A DNA stretch of 64,000 nt from the NCBI RefSeq assembly GCF_048773025.1, contig NW_027413958.1:638001-702000 (forward strand). Reading direction: 5' to 3'. Origin of the DNA: Camelus bactrianus (Eukaryota > Chordata > Mammalia > Artiodactyla > Camelidae). This document shows positions 35,394 to 46,411 of the stretch, in pieces. Positions within the stretch are counted from its first letter, which is position 1, and each line of letters starts with the position of its first letter. The position numbers and the translations under genes were made by a program. The notes beneath the pieces are model-generated. The model saw only the letters and a list, made by a program, of their open reading frames with translations, was not told the DNA's origin and searched no databases.

Positions 35394-38318
35394 CACCCGG
35401 GATCTCCTAGGAGCCCTTCGAGTGTCTTCCCCGAGTCCCTCCCAGTGCGGGCTGCCGGGGAAAGGCGGGGGTTGTGCTGGAAAAGCAGGTAGCATCTAGT
35501 GCCTCCCCATGGACAGGGGAGGTATTTAGAGGATTTCCCCCTGCCAGGGAACACCTGTGACACCAGGCAGCTGCGTGGTTGGCGGCCCTAAACCTCCCCC
35601 ACACAGTCATCCGTGTTCCGGAATTCTGAGTGTGGGGAGGTTCCGTCTTCTGTCTGCAGCACCCGGGATCTCCTAGGAGCCCTTCGAGTGTCTTCCCCGA
35701 GTCCCTCCCAGTGCGGGCTGCCGGGGAAAGGCGGGGGTTGTGCTGGAAACGCAGGTAGCATCTAGTGCCTCCCCATGGACCGGTGAGGTAATTAGCGGAC
35801 TTCTCCATGCCAGTGAACACCTGTGACACCAGGCAGCTGCGTGGAGGGCGGCCCCGAACCTCCCCCACACAGTCAGCCGTGTTCCGGAATTCTGATTGTG
35901 GGGAAGTTCCGTCTTATGTCTGCAGCACCCGGGTTCTCCTAGGAGCCTTTCGAGTGTCTTCCCCCAGTCCCTCCCTTTGCGGGCTGCCGGGGAACGGTGG
36001 GAGTTGGGCTGGAAAAGCAGGTAGCATCTTGTGCCTCCCCATGGACAAGGGAGGTAATTAGCGGACTACCCCCTGCCAGGGAACAACTGTGACACCAGGA
36101 AGCTGCGTGGAGTACGGCCCTAAACCTCACCCACACAGTCACACGTGTTCCGGAATTCAGAGTGTGGGGAGGTTCCGTCTTCTGTCTGCAGCACCCGGGT
36201 TCTCCTAGGAGCCTTTCGAGTGTCTTCCCCCAGGCCCTCCCTGTGCGGGCTGCCGGGGAAAGGCGGGGGTTGGGCTGGAAAAGCAGGCAGCATCTAGTGC
36301 CTCCCCATGGACAGGGGAGGTAATTAGCGGACTTCTCCCTGCAAGGGAACACCTGTGACACCAGGCAGCTGCGTGGAGGGCGGCCCCGAACCTCCCCCAC
36401 ACAGTCAGCCGTGTTCCGGAATTCTGATTATGGGGAAGTTCCGTCTTCTGTCTGCAGCACCCGGGTTCTCCTAGGAGCCTTTCGAGTGTCTTCCCCCAGT
36501 CCCTCCCTTTGCGGGCTGCCGGGGAACTGTGGGGGTTTGGCTAGAAAAGCAGGTAGCATCTTGTGCCTCCCCATGGACAAGGGAGGTAATTAGCGGACTA
36601 CCCCCTGCCAGGGAACAACTGTGACACCAGGAAGCTGCGTGGAATGCGGCCCTAAACCTCACCCACACAGTCACACGTGTTCCGGAATTCTGAGTGTGGG
36701 GAGGTTCCGTCTCCTGTCTGCAGCACCCGGGTTCTCCTAGGAGCCTTTGAGTGTCTTCCCCCAGTCCCTCCCTGTGCGGGCTGCCAGGGAATGGCGGGGG
36801 TTGGGCTGGAAACGCAGGTAGCATCTAGTGCCTCCCCATGGACAAGGGAGGTAATTAGCGGACTACCCCCTGCCAGGGAACAACTGTGACACCAGGAAGC
36901 TTCGTGGGGTGCGGCCCTAAACCTCCCCCACACAGTCACACGTGTTTCGGAATTCTGAGTGTGGGGAGGTTACGTCTTCTGTCTGAAGCACCCGGGATCT
37001 CCTAGGAGCCATTCGAGTGTCTTCCACGAGTCCATCCCATTGCGGGCTGCCGGGGAAAGGCGGGGGTTGGGCTGGAAACGCAGGTAGCATCTAGTGCCTC
37101 CCCATGGACAGGGGAGGTAATTAGCGGACTACCCCCTGCCAGGGAACAACTGTGACACCAGGAAGCTGCGTGGAGTGCGGCCCTAAACCTCACCCACACA
37201 GTCACACGTGTTCTGGAATTCTGAGTGTGGGGAGGTTCCGTCTTCTGTCTGCAGCACCCGGGTTCTCCTAGGAGCCTTTCGAGTGTCTTCCCCCAGTCCC
37301 TCCCTGTGCGGGCTGCCGGGGAACGGCGGGGGTTGGGCTGGAAAAGCAGGTAGCATCTTGTGCCTCCCCATGGACAAGGGAGGTAATTAGCGGACTTCCC
37401 CCTGCCAGGGAACACCTGTGACACCAGGCAGCTGCGTGGAGTGCGGCCCTAAAACTCACCCACACAGTCACACGTGTTCCGGAATTCTGAGTGTGGGGAG
37501 GTTCCGTCTTCTGTCTGCAGCAAACGGGTTCTCCTAGGAGCCGTTCGAGTGTCTTCCCCCAGTCCCTCCCTGTGCGGGCTGCCGGGGAACGGCGGGGGTT
37601 GGGCTGGGAAAGCAGGTAGCATCTAGTGCCTCCCCATGGACAAGGGAGGTAATTTACGGACTACCCCCTGCCAGGGAACAACTGTGACACCAGGAAGCTG
37701 CGTGGGGTGCGGCCCTAAACCTCCCCCACACAGTCACACGTGTTCCGGAATTCTGAGTGTGGGGAGGTTCCGTCTTCTGTCTGCAGCACCCGGGATCTCC
37801 TAGGAGCCCTTCGAGTGTCTTCCCACAGTCCGTCCCAGTGCGGGCTTCCGAGGAATGGAGGGGGTTATGCTGGAAACGCAGGTAGCATCTAGTGCCTCCC
37901 TATGGACAGGGGAGGTAATTAGCGGACTTCTCCCTGCCAGGGAACACCAGTGACACCAGGCAGCTGCGTAGAGGGCGGCCCCGAACCTCCCCCACACAGT
38001 CACCCGTGTTCCGGAATTCTGAGTGTGGGGAGGTTCCGTCTTCTGTCTGCAGCACCCGGGATCTCCTAGGAGCCCTTCGAGTGTCTTCCCCGAGTCCCTC
38101 CCTGTGCGGGCTGCCGGGGAAAGGAGGGGGTTGGGCTGGAAACGCAGGTAGCATCTAGTGCCTCCCCATGGACAGGGGAGGTAATTAGCGAACTTCCCCC
38201 TGCCAGGGAACACCTGTGACACCAGGCAGCTGCGTGATGGGCGGCCCTAAACCTCCCCCACACAGTCATCCGTGTTCCGGAATTCTGAGTGTGGGGAGGT
38301 TCCGTCTTATGTCTGCAG

Positions 38319-39382
38319 CACCCGGGATCTCCTAGGAGCCCTTCGAGTGTCTTCCCCGAGTCCCTACCAGTGCGGGCTGCCCGGGAAAGGCGGGGGTTGG
38401 GCTGGAAACGCAGGTAGCATCTAGTGCCTCCCCATGGACAGGTGAGGAAATTAGCGGACTTCCCCCTGCCAGGGAACACCTGTGACACCAGGCAGCTGCG
38501 TGGAGGGCGGCCCCGAACCTCCCCCACACAGTCAGCCGTGTTCCGGAATTCTGATTGTGTGGAAGTTCCGTCTTCTGTCTGCAGCACCCGGGTTCTCCTA
38601 GGAGCCTTTCGAGTGTCTTCCCCCAGTCCCTCGCTTTGCGGGCGGCCGGGGAACGGTGGGGGTTGGGCTGGAAAAGCAGGTAGCATCTAGTGCCTCCCCA
38701 TGGAAAAGGGAGGTAATTAGCGGACTACCCACTGCCAGGGAACACCTGTGACACCAGGCAGCTGCGTGGAGTGCGGCCCTAAACCTCACCCACACAGTCA
38801 CACGTGTTCCGGAATTCTGAGTGTGGGGAGGTTCCGTCTTCTGTCTGCAGCACCCGGGATCTCCTAGGAGCCCTTCGAGTGTCTTTCCCGAGTCCCTCCC
38901 AGTGCGGGCTGCCCGGGAAAGGCGGGGGTTGGGCTGGAAACGCAGGTAGCATCTAGTGCATCCCCATGGACAGGTGAGGAAATTAGCGGACTTCCCCCTG
39001 CCAGGGAACACCTGTGACACCAGGCAGCTGCGTGGAGGGCGGCCCCGAACCTCCCCCACACAGTCAGCCGTGTTCCGGAATTCTGATTGTGTGGAAGTTC
39101 CGTCTTCTGTCTGCAGCACCCGGGTTCTCCTAGGAGCCTTTCGAGTGTCTTCCCCCAGTCCCTCCCTTTGCGGGCGGCCGGGGAACAGTCGGGGTTGGGC
39201 TGGAAAAGCAGGTAGCATCTAGTGCCTCCCCATGGAAAAGGGAGGTAATTAGCGGACTACCCACTGCCAGGGAACACCTGTGACACCAGGCAGCTGCGTG
39301 GAGTGCGGCCCTAAAACTCACCCACACAGTCACACGTGTTCCGGAATTCTGAGTGTGGGGAGGTTCCGTCTTCTGTCTGCAG
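38319..39382 (+). repeat. Nested 2-monomer duplication in H2
   Basis: The H1 dimer pair repeated at an offset of 4,521 bp, with units 38,319-38,850 and 38,851-39,382. It shares GTGAGGAAATTAGC, GTGTGGAAGTTCC and CATGGAAAAGGG. The second dimer has GCATCCCCATGG and GAACAGTCGGGG variants. The GCATCCCC variant is also in H3. Confidence 0.85.
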
Positions 39383-39648
39383 CACCCGGGTTCTCCTAGG
39401 AGCCTTTCGAGTGTCTTCCCCCAGTCCCTCCCTGTGCGGGCTGCCAGGGAACGGCGGGGGTTGGGCAGGAAAAGCAGGTAGCATCTAGTGCCTCCCCATG
39501 GACAAGGGAGGTAATTAGCGGACTACCCCCTGCCAGGGAACAACTGTGACACCAGGAAGCTGCGTGGGGTGCGGCCCTAAACCTCCCCCACACAGTCACA
39601 CGTGTTCCGGAATTCTGAGTGTGGGGAGGTTCCGTCTTCTGTCTGCAG

Positions 39649-39914
39649 CACCCGGGATCTCCTAGGAGCCCTTCGAGTGTCTTCCCCCAGTCCGTCCCAG
39701 TGCGGGCTGCCGAGGAAAGGAGGGGGTTGGGCTGGAAACGCAGGTAGCATCTAGTGCCTCCCTATGGACAGGGGAGGTAACTAGCGGACTTCTCCCTGCC
39801 AGGGAACACCTGTGACAACAGGCAGCTGCGTGGAGGGCGGTCCCGAACCTCCCCCACACAGTCACCCGTGTTCCGGAATTCTGAGTGTGGGGAGGTTCCG
39901 TCTTCTGTTTGAAG
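39649..39914 (+). repeat. Representative type C monomer
   Basis: A 266 bp monomer that begins like type B (GGATCTCC, CCCTTCGAG) but has CCCCCAGTCCGTCCCAG and a changed core, GCTGCCGAGGAAAGGAGG, followed by CCTATGGACAGG. The GGGG to GAGG change removes one of the four G-tracts that types A and B carry. Type C monomers recur through the window, for example near 13,330, 20,240, 33,270, 35,130 and 58,800. The Gs next to this core vary among copies. Confidence 0.75.
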
Positions 39915-40180
39915 CAACCGGGATCTCCTAGGAGCCCTTCGAGTGTCTTCCCCGAGTCCCTCCCAGTGCGGGCTGCCGGGGAAAGGCGGGGGTTGTGCTG
40001 GAAACGCAGGTAGCATCTAGTGCCTCCCCATGGACAGGGGAGGTAATTAGAGGACTTACCCCTGCCAGGGAACACCTGTGACACCAGGCAGCTGCGTGGT
40101 GGGCGGCCCTAAACCTCCCCCACACAGTCATCCGTGTTCCGGAATTCTGAGTGTGGGGAGGTTCCGTCTTCTGTCTGCAG

Positions 40181-40446
40181 CACCCGGGATCTCCTAGGAG
40201 CCCTTCGAGTGTCTTCCCCGAGTCCCTCCCAGTGCGGGCTGCCGGGGAAAGGCGGGGGTTGGGCTGGAAACGCAGGTAGCATCTAGTGCCTCCCCATGGA
40301 CCGGTGAGGTAATTAGCGGACTTCTCCCTGCCAGGGAACACCTGTGACACCAGGCAGCTGCGTGGAGGGCGGCCCCGAACCTCCCCCACACAGTCAGCCG
40401 TGTTCCGGAATTCTGATTGTGGGGAAGTTCCGTCTTCTGTCTGCAG
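40181..40446 (+). repeat. Representative type B monomer
   Basis: Exactly 266 bp in the same phase as type A. Type B is marked by GGATCTCC, CCCTTCGAG, CCCCGAGTCCC, CCCAGTGCGG, GGGGAAAGGC, GGAAACGCAGG, GGACTTCTCC, GGGAACACCTG, GGCAGCTGCG, GAGGGCGG, CCCCGAACCTCCCCC, CAGCCGTG before the anchor, and GATTGTGGGGAAG after it. It differs from type A at about 20 positions, so the two are about 92% identical. This copy also carries the local ACCGGTGAGG variant found in the 16/17-monomer HOR. Other B-like monomers end in CATCCGTG or CACCCGTG instead. Confidence 0.85.
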
Positions 40447-42840
40447 CACCCGGGTTCTCCTAGGAGCCATTCGAGTGTCTTCCCCCAGTCCCTCCCTTTG
40501 CGGGCTGCCGGGGAACGGTGGGAGTTGGGCTGGAAAAGCAGGTAGCATCTTGTGCCTCCCCATGGACAAGGGAGGTAATTAGCGGACTACCCCCTGCCAG
40601 GGAACAACTGTGACACCAGGAAGCTGCGTGGAGTGCGGCCCTAAACCTCACCCACACAGTCACACGTGTTCCGGAATTCTGAGTGTGGGGAGGTTCCGTC
40701 TTCTGTCTGCAGCACCCGGGTTCTCCTAGGAGCCTTTCGAGTGTCTTCCCCCAGTCCCTACCTGTGCGGGCTGCCGGGGAAAGGCGGGGGTTGGGCTGGA
40801 AAAGCAGGCAGCATCTAGTGCCTCCCCATGGACAGGGGAGGTAATTAGCGGACTTCTCCCTGCAAGGGAACACCTGTGACACCAGGCAGCTGCGTGGAGG
40901 GCGGCCCCGAACCTCCCCCACACAGTCAGCCGTGTTCCGGAATTCTGATTATAGGGAAGTTCCGTCTTCTGTCTGCAGCACCCGGGTTATCCTAGGAGCC
41001 TTTCGAGTGTCTTCCCCCAGTCCCTCCCTTTGCGGGCTGCCGGGGAACGGTGGGGGTTGGGCTGGAAAAGCAGGTAGCATCTTGTGCCTCCCCATGGACA
41101 AGGGAGTTAATTAGCGGACTACCCCCTGCCAGGGAACAACTGTGACACCAGGAAGCTGCGTGGAGTGCGGCCCTAAACCTCACCCACACAGTCACACGTG
41201 TTCCGGAATTCTGAGTGTGGGGAGGTTCCGTCTTCTGTCTGCAGCACCAGGGATCTCCTAGGAGCCCTTCGAGTGTCTTCCCCGAGTCCATCCCATTGAG
41301 GGCTGCCGGGGAAAGGCGGGGGTTGTGCTGGAAACGCAAGTAGCATCTAGTGCCTCCCCATGGACAGGGGAGGTAATTAGCGGACTACCCTCTGCCAGGG
41401 AACAACTGTGACACCAGGAAGCTGCGTGGAGTGCGGCCCTAAACCTCACCCACACAGTCACACGTGTTCCGGAATTCTGAGTGTGGGGAGGTTCCGTCTT
41501 CTGTCTGCAGCACCAGGGATCTCCTAGGAGCCCTTCGAGTGTCTTCCCCGAGTCCATCCCATTGCGGGCTGCCGGGGAAAGGCGGGGGTTGGGCTGGAAA
41601 CGCAGGTAGCATTTAGTGCCTCCCCATGGACAGGGGAGGTAATTAGCGGACTACCCCCTGCCAGGGAACAACTGTGACACCAGGATGCTGCGTGGAGTGC
41701 GGCCCTAAACCTCACCCACACAGTCACACGTGTTCTGGAATTCTGAGTGTGGGGAGGTTCCGTCTTCTGTCTGCAGCACCCGGGTTCTCCTAGGAGCCTT
41801 TCGAGTGTCTTCCCCCAGTCCCTCCCTGTGCGGGCTGCCGGGGAACGGCGGGGGTTGGGCTGGAAAAGCAGGTAGCATCTTGTGCCTCCCCATGGACAAG
41901 GGAGGTAATTAGCGGACTACCCCCTGCCAGGGAACACCTGTGAAACCAGGCAGCTGCGTGGAGGGCGGCCCCGAACCTCCCCCACACAGTCACCCGTGTT
42001 CCGGAATTCTGAGTGTGGGGAGGTTCCGTCTTCTGTCTGCAGCACCCGGGATCTCCTAAGAGCCCTTCGAGTGTCTTCCCCGAGTCCCTCCCAGTGCGGG
42101 TTGCCAGGGAAAGGCGGGGGTTGTGCTGGAAATGCAGGTAGCATCTAGTGCCTCCCCATGGACAGGGGAGGTAATTAGCGGTATTCCCCATACCAGGGAA
42201 CACCTGTGACACCAGGAAGCTGTGTGGAGGGCGGCCCTAAACCTCACCCACACAGTCACCCGTGTTCCGGAATTCTGAGTTTGGGGAGGTTCCGTCTTCT
42301 GTCTGCAGCACCCGGGATCTCCTAGGAGCCATTCGAGTGTCTTCCCAGAATCCCTCCCTGTGCGGGCTGCCGGGGAAAGGAGGGGGTTGTGCTGGAAACG
42401 CAGGTAGCATCTAGTGCCTCCCTATGGACAGGGGAGGTAATTAGCGGACTTCTCCCTGCCAGGGAACACCAGTGACACCAGGCAGCTGAGTAGAGGGCGG
42501 CCCCGAACCTCCCCCACACAGTCACCCGTGTTCCGGAATTCTGAGTGTGGGGAGGTTCCGTCTTCTGTCTGCAGCACCCGGGATCTCCTAGGAGCCCTTC
42601 GAGTGTCTTCCCCGAGTCCCTCCCTGTGCGGGCTGCCGGGGAAAGGAGGGGGTTAGGCTGGAAACGCAGGTAGCATCTAGTGCCTCCCCATGGACAGGGG
42701 AGGTAATTAGCGAACTTCCCCCTGCCAGGGAACACCTGTGACACCAGGCAGCTGCGTGATGGGCGGCCCTAAACCTCCCCCACACAGTCATCCGTGTTCC
42801 GGAATTCTGAGTGTGGGGAGGTTCCGTCTTATGTCTGCAG

Positions 42841-43904
42841 CACCCGGGATCTCCTAGGAGCCCTTCGAGTGTCTTCCCCGAGTCCCTACCAGTGCGGGCT
42901 GCCCGGGAAAGGCGGGGGTTGGGCTGGAAACGCAGGTAGCATCTAGTGCCTCCCCATGGACAGGTGAGGAAATTAGCGGACTTCCCCCTGCCAGGGAACA
43001 CCTGTGACACCAGGCAGCTGCGTGGAGGGCGGCCCCGAACCTCCCCCACACAGTCAGCCGTGTTCCGGAATTCTGATTGTGTGGAAGTTCCGTCTTCTGT
43101 CTGCAGCACCCGGGTTCTCCTAGGAGCCTTTCGAGTGTCTTCCCCCAGTCCCTCGCTTTGCGGGCGGCCGGGGAACGGTGGGGGTTGGGCTGGAAAAGCA
43201 GGTAGCATCTAGTGCCTCCCCATGGAAAAGGGAGGTAATTAGCGGACTACCCACTGCCAGGGAACACCTGTGACACCAGGCAGCTGCGTGGAGTGCGGCC
43301 CTAAACCTCACCCACACAGTCACACGTGTTCCGGAATTCTGAGTGTGGGGAGGTTCCGTCTTCTGTCTGCAGCACCCGGGATCTCCTAGGAGCCCTTCGA
43401 GTGTCTTCCCCGAGTCCCTCCCAGTGCGGGCTGCCCGGGAAAGGCGGGGGTTGGGCTGGAAACGCAGGTAGCATCTAGTGCATCCCCATGGACAGGTGAG
43501 GAAATTAGCGGACTTCCCCCTGCCAGGGAACACCTGTGACACCAGGCAGCTGCGTGGAGGGCGGCCCCGAACCTCCCCCACACAGTCAGCCGTGTTCCGG
43601 AATTCTGATTGTGTGGAAGTTCCGTCTTCTGTCTGCAGCACCCGGGTTCTCCTAGGAGCCTTTCGAGTGTCTTCCCCCAGTCCCTCCCTTTGCGGGCGGC
43701 CGGGGAACGGTCGGGGTTGGGCTGGAAAAGCAGGTAGCATCTAGTGCCTCCCCATGGAAAAGGGAGGTAATTAGCGGACTACCCACTGCCAGGGAACACC
43801 TGTGACACTAGGCAGCTGCGTGGAGTGCGGCCCTAAAACTCACCCACACAGTCACACGTGTTCCGGAATTCTGAGTGTGGGGAGGTTCCGTCTTCTGTCT
43901 GCAG
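42841..43904 (+). repeat. Nested 2-monomer duplication in H3
   Basis: The same dimer pair at an offset of 4,522 bp from H2, units 42,841-43,372 and 43,373-43,904. It shares with H2 the CCCTACCAGTGCGG and CCCTCGCTTTGCGG variants and the GCATCCCC variant of the second dimer, so H2 and H3 are closer to each other here than either is to H1. Confidence 0.85.
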
Positions 43905-44170
43905 CACCCGGGTTCTCCTAGGAGCCTTTCGAGTGTCTTCCCCCAGTCCGTCCCAGTGCGGGCTGCCGAGGAAAGGAGGGGGTTGGGCTGGAAACGCAGG
44001 TAGCATCTAATGCCTCCCTATGGACAGGGGAGGTAACTAGCGGACTTCTCCCTGCCAGGGAACACCTGTGACAACAGGCAGCTGCGTGGAGGGCGGTCCC
44101 GAACCTCCCCCACACAGTCACCCGTGTTCCGGAATTCTGAGTGTGGGGAGGTTCCGTCTTCTGTCTGAAG

Positions 44171-46411
44171 CACCCGGGATCTCCTAGGAGCCCTTGGAGT
44201 GTCTTCCCCGAGTCCCTCCCAGTGCGGGCTGCCGGGGAAAGGCGGGGGTTGTGCTGGAAACGCAGGTAGCATCTAGTGCCTCCCCATGGACAGGGGAGGT
44301 AATTAGAGGACTTACCCCTGCCAGGGAACACCTGTGACACCAGGCAGCTGCGTGGTGGGCGGCCCTAAACCTCCCCCACACAGTCATCCGTGTTCCGGAA
44401 TTCTGAGTGTGGGGAGGTTCCGTCTTCTGTCTGCAGCACCCGGGATCTCCTAGGAGCCCTTCGAGTGTCTTCCCCGAGTCCCTCCCAGTGCGGGCTGCCG
44501 GGGAAAGGCGGGGGTTGGGCTGGAAACGCAGGTAGCATCTAGTGCCTCCCCATGGACCGGTGAGGTAATTAGCGGACTTCTCCCTGCCAGGGAACACCTG
44601 TGACACCAGGCAGCTGCGTGGAGGGCGGCCCCGAACCTCCCCCACACAGTCAGCCGTGTTCCGGAATTCTGATTGTGGGGAAGTTCCGTCTTCTGTCTGC
44701 AGCACCCGGGTTCTCCTAGGAGCCATTCGAGTGTCTTCCCCCAGTCCCTCACTTTGCGGGCTGCCGGGGAACGGTGGGAGTTGGGCTGGAAAAGCAGGTA
44801 GCATCTTGTGCCTCCCCATGGACAAGGGAGGTAATTAGCGGACTACCCCCTGCCAGGGAACAACTGTGACACCAGGAAGCTGCGTGGAGTGCGGCCCTAA
44901 ACCTCACCCACACAGTCACACGTGTTCCGGAATTCTGAGTGTGGGGAGGTTCCGTCTTCTGTCTGCAGCACCCGGGTTCTCCTAGGAGCCTTTCGAGTGT
45001 CTTCCCCCAGTCCCTACCTGTGCGGGCTGCCGGGGAAAGGCGGGGGTTGGGCTGGAAAAGCAGGCAGCATCTAGTGCCTCCCCATGGACAGGGGAGGTAA
45101 TTAGCGGACTTCTCCCTGCAAGGGAACACCTGTGACACCAGGCAGCTGCGTGGAGGGCGGCCCCGAACCTCCCCCACACAGTCAGCCGTGTTCCGGAATT
45201 CTGATTATAGGGAAGTTCCGTCTTCTGTCTGCAGCACCCGGGTTATCCTAGGAGCCTTTCGAGTGTCTTCCCCCAGTCCCTCCCTTTGCGGGCTGCCGGG
45301 GAACGGTGGGGGTTGGGCTGGAAAAGCAGGTAGCATCTTGTGCCTCCCCATGGACAAGGGAGTTAATTAGCGGACTACCCCCTGCCAGGGAACAACTGTG
45401 ACACCAGGAAGCTGCGTGGAGTGCGGCCCTAAACCTCACCCACACAGTCACACGTGTTCCGGAATTCTGAGTGTGGGGAGGTTCCGTCTTCTGTCTGCAG
45501 CACCAGGGATCTCCTAGGAGCCCTTCGAGTGTCTTCCCCGAGTCCATCCCATTGCGGGCTGCCGGGGAAAGGCGGGGGTTGGGCTGGAAACGCAGGTAGC
45601 ATTTAGTGCCTCCCCATGGACAGGGGAGGTAATTAGCGGACTACCCCCTGCCAGGGAACAACTGTGACACCAGGAAGCTGCGTGGAGTGCGGCCCTAAAC
45701 CTCACCCACACAGTCACACGTGTTCTGGAATTCTGAGTGTGGGGAGGTTCCGTCTTCTGTCTGCAGCACCCGGGTTCTCCTAGGAGCCTTTCGAGTGTCT
45801 TCCCCCAGTCCCTCCCTGTGCGGGCTGCCGGGGAACGGCGGGGGTTGGGCTGGAATAGCAGGTAGCATCTTGTGCCTCCCCATGGACAAGGGAGGTAATT
45901 AGCGGACTACCCCCTGCCAGGGAACACCTGTGAAACCAGGCAGCTGCGTGGAGGGCGGCCCCGAACCTCCCCCACACAGTCACCCGTGTTCCGGAATTCT
46001 GAGTGTGGGGAGGTTCCGTCTTCTGTCTGCAGCACCCGGGATCTCCTAAGAGCCCTTCGAGTGTCTTCCCCGAGTCCCTCCCAGTGCGGGTTGCCGGGGA
46101 AAGGCGGGGGTTGTGCTGGAAATGCAGGTAGCATCTAGTGCCTCCCCATGGACAGGGGAGGTAATTAGCGGTATTCCCCATACCAGGGAACACCTGTGAC
46201 ACCAGGAAGCTGTGTGGAGGGCGGCCCTAAACCTCACCCACACAGTCACCCGTGTTCCGGAATTCTGAGTTTGGGGAGGTTCCGTCTTCTGTCTGCAGCA
46301 CCCGGGATCTCCTAGGAGCCATTCGAGTGTCTTCCCAGAATCCCTCACTGTGCGGGCTGCCGGGGAAAGGAGGGGGTTGTGCTGGAAACGCAGGTAGCAT
46401 CTAGTGCCTCC
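44171..46411 (+). repeat. 16/17-monomer HOR, unit H4 (partial)
   Basis: Matches the beginning of H3 at 4,256 bp, then at 3,990 bp after one of the two CACCAGGG monomers, so H4 has a single copy where H3 has two. Similarity ends near 46,411, where H3 continues with CCTATGGACAGG and this copy with CCATGGACAGG and a different following monomer. About half of a full unit remains. Confidence 0.85.

Larger units (their letters stand above)
35394..39914 (+). repeat. 16/17-monomer HOR, unit H2
   Basis: Seventeen monomers, 4,521 bp. It matches H1 at 4,255 bp offset in its first third and at 4,521 bp afterwards, the step being one extra monomer near 36,790-37,060 (GTGTTTCGGAATTC, GTCTGAAGCACCC). It matches H3 at 4,521-4,522 bp until the nested dimer ends, and then at 4,256 bp. 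It also carries CTGTCTGAAGC / CTGTTTGAAGC PstI-site losses. Confidence 0.88.
39915..44170 (+). repeat. 16/17-monomer HOR, unit H3
   Basis: Sixteen monomers, 4,256 bp. It has two adjacent near-identical monomers with CACCAGGGATCTCC and GAGTCCATCCC (from about 41,250 and 41,516) and lacks the monomer found at about 39,383-39,648 in H2. At the place of the loss a hybrid monomer runs from type A (CCTTTCGAG) into type C (GTCCGTCCC), putting the breakpoint at about 43,928-43,949. Confidence 0.88.
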
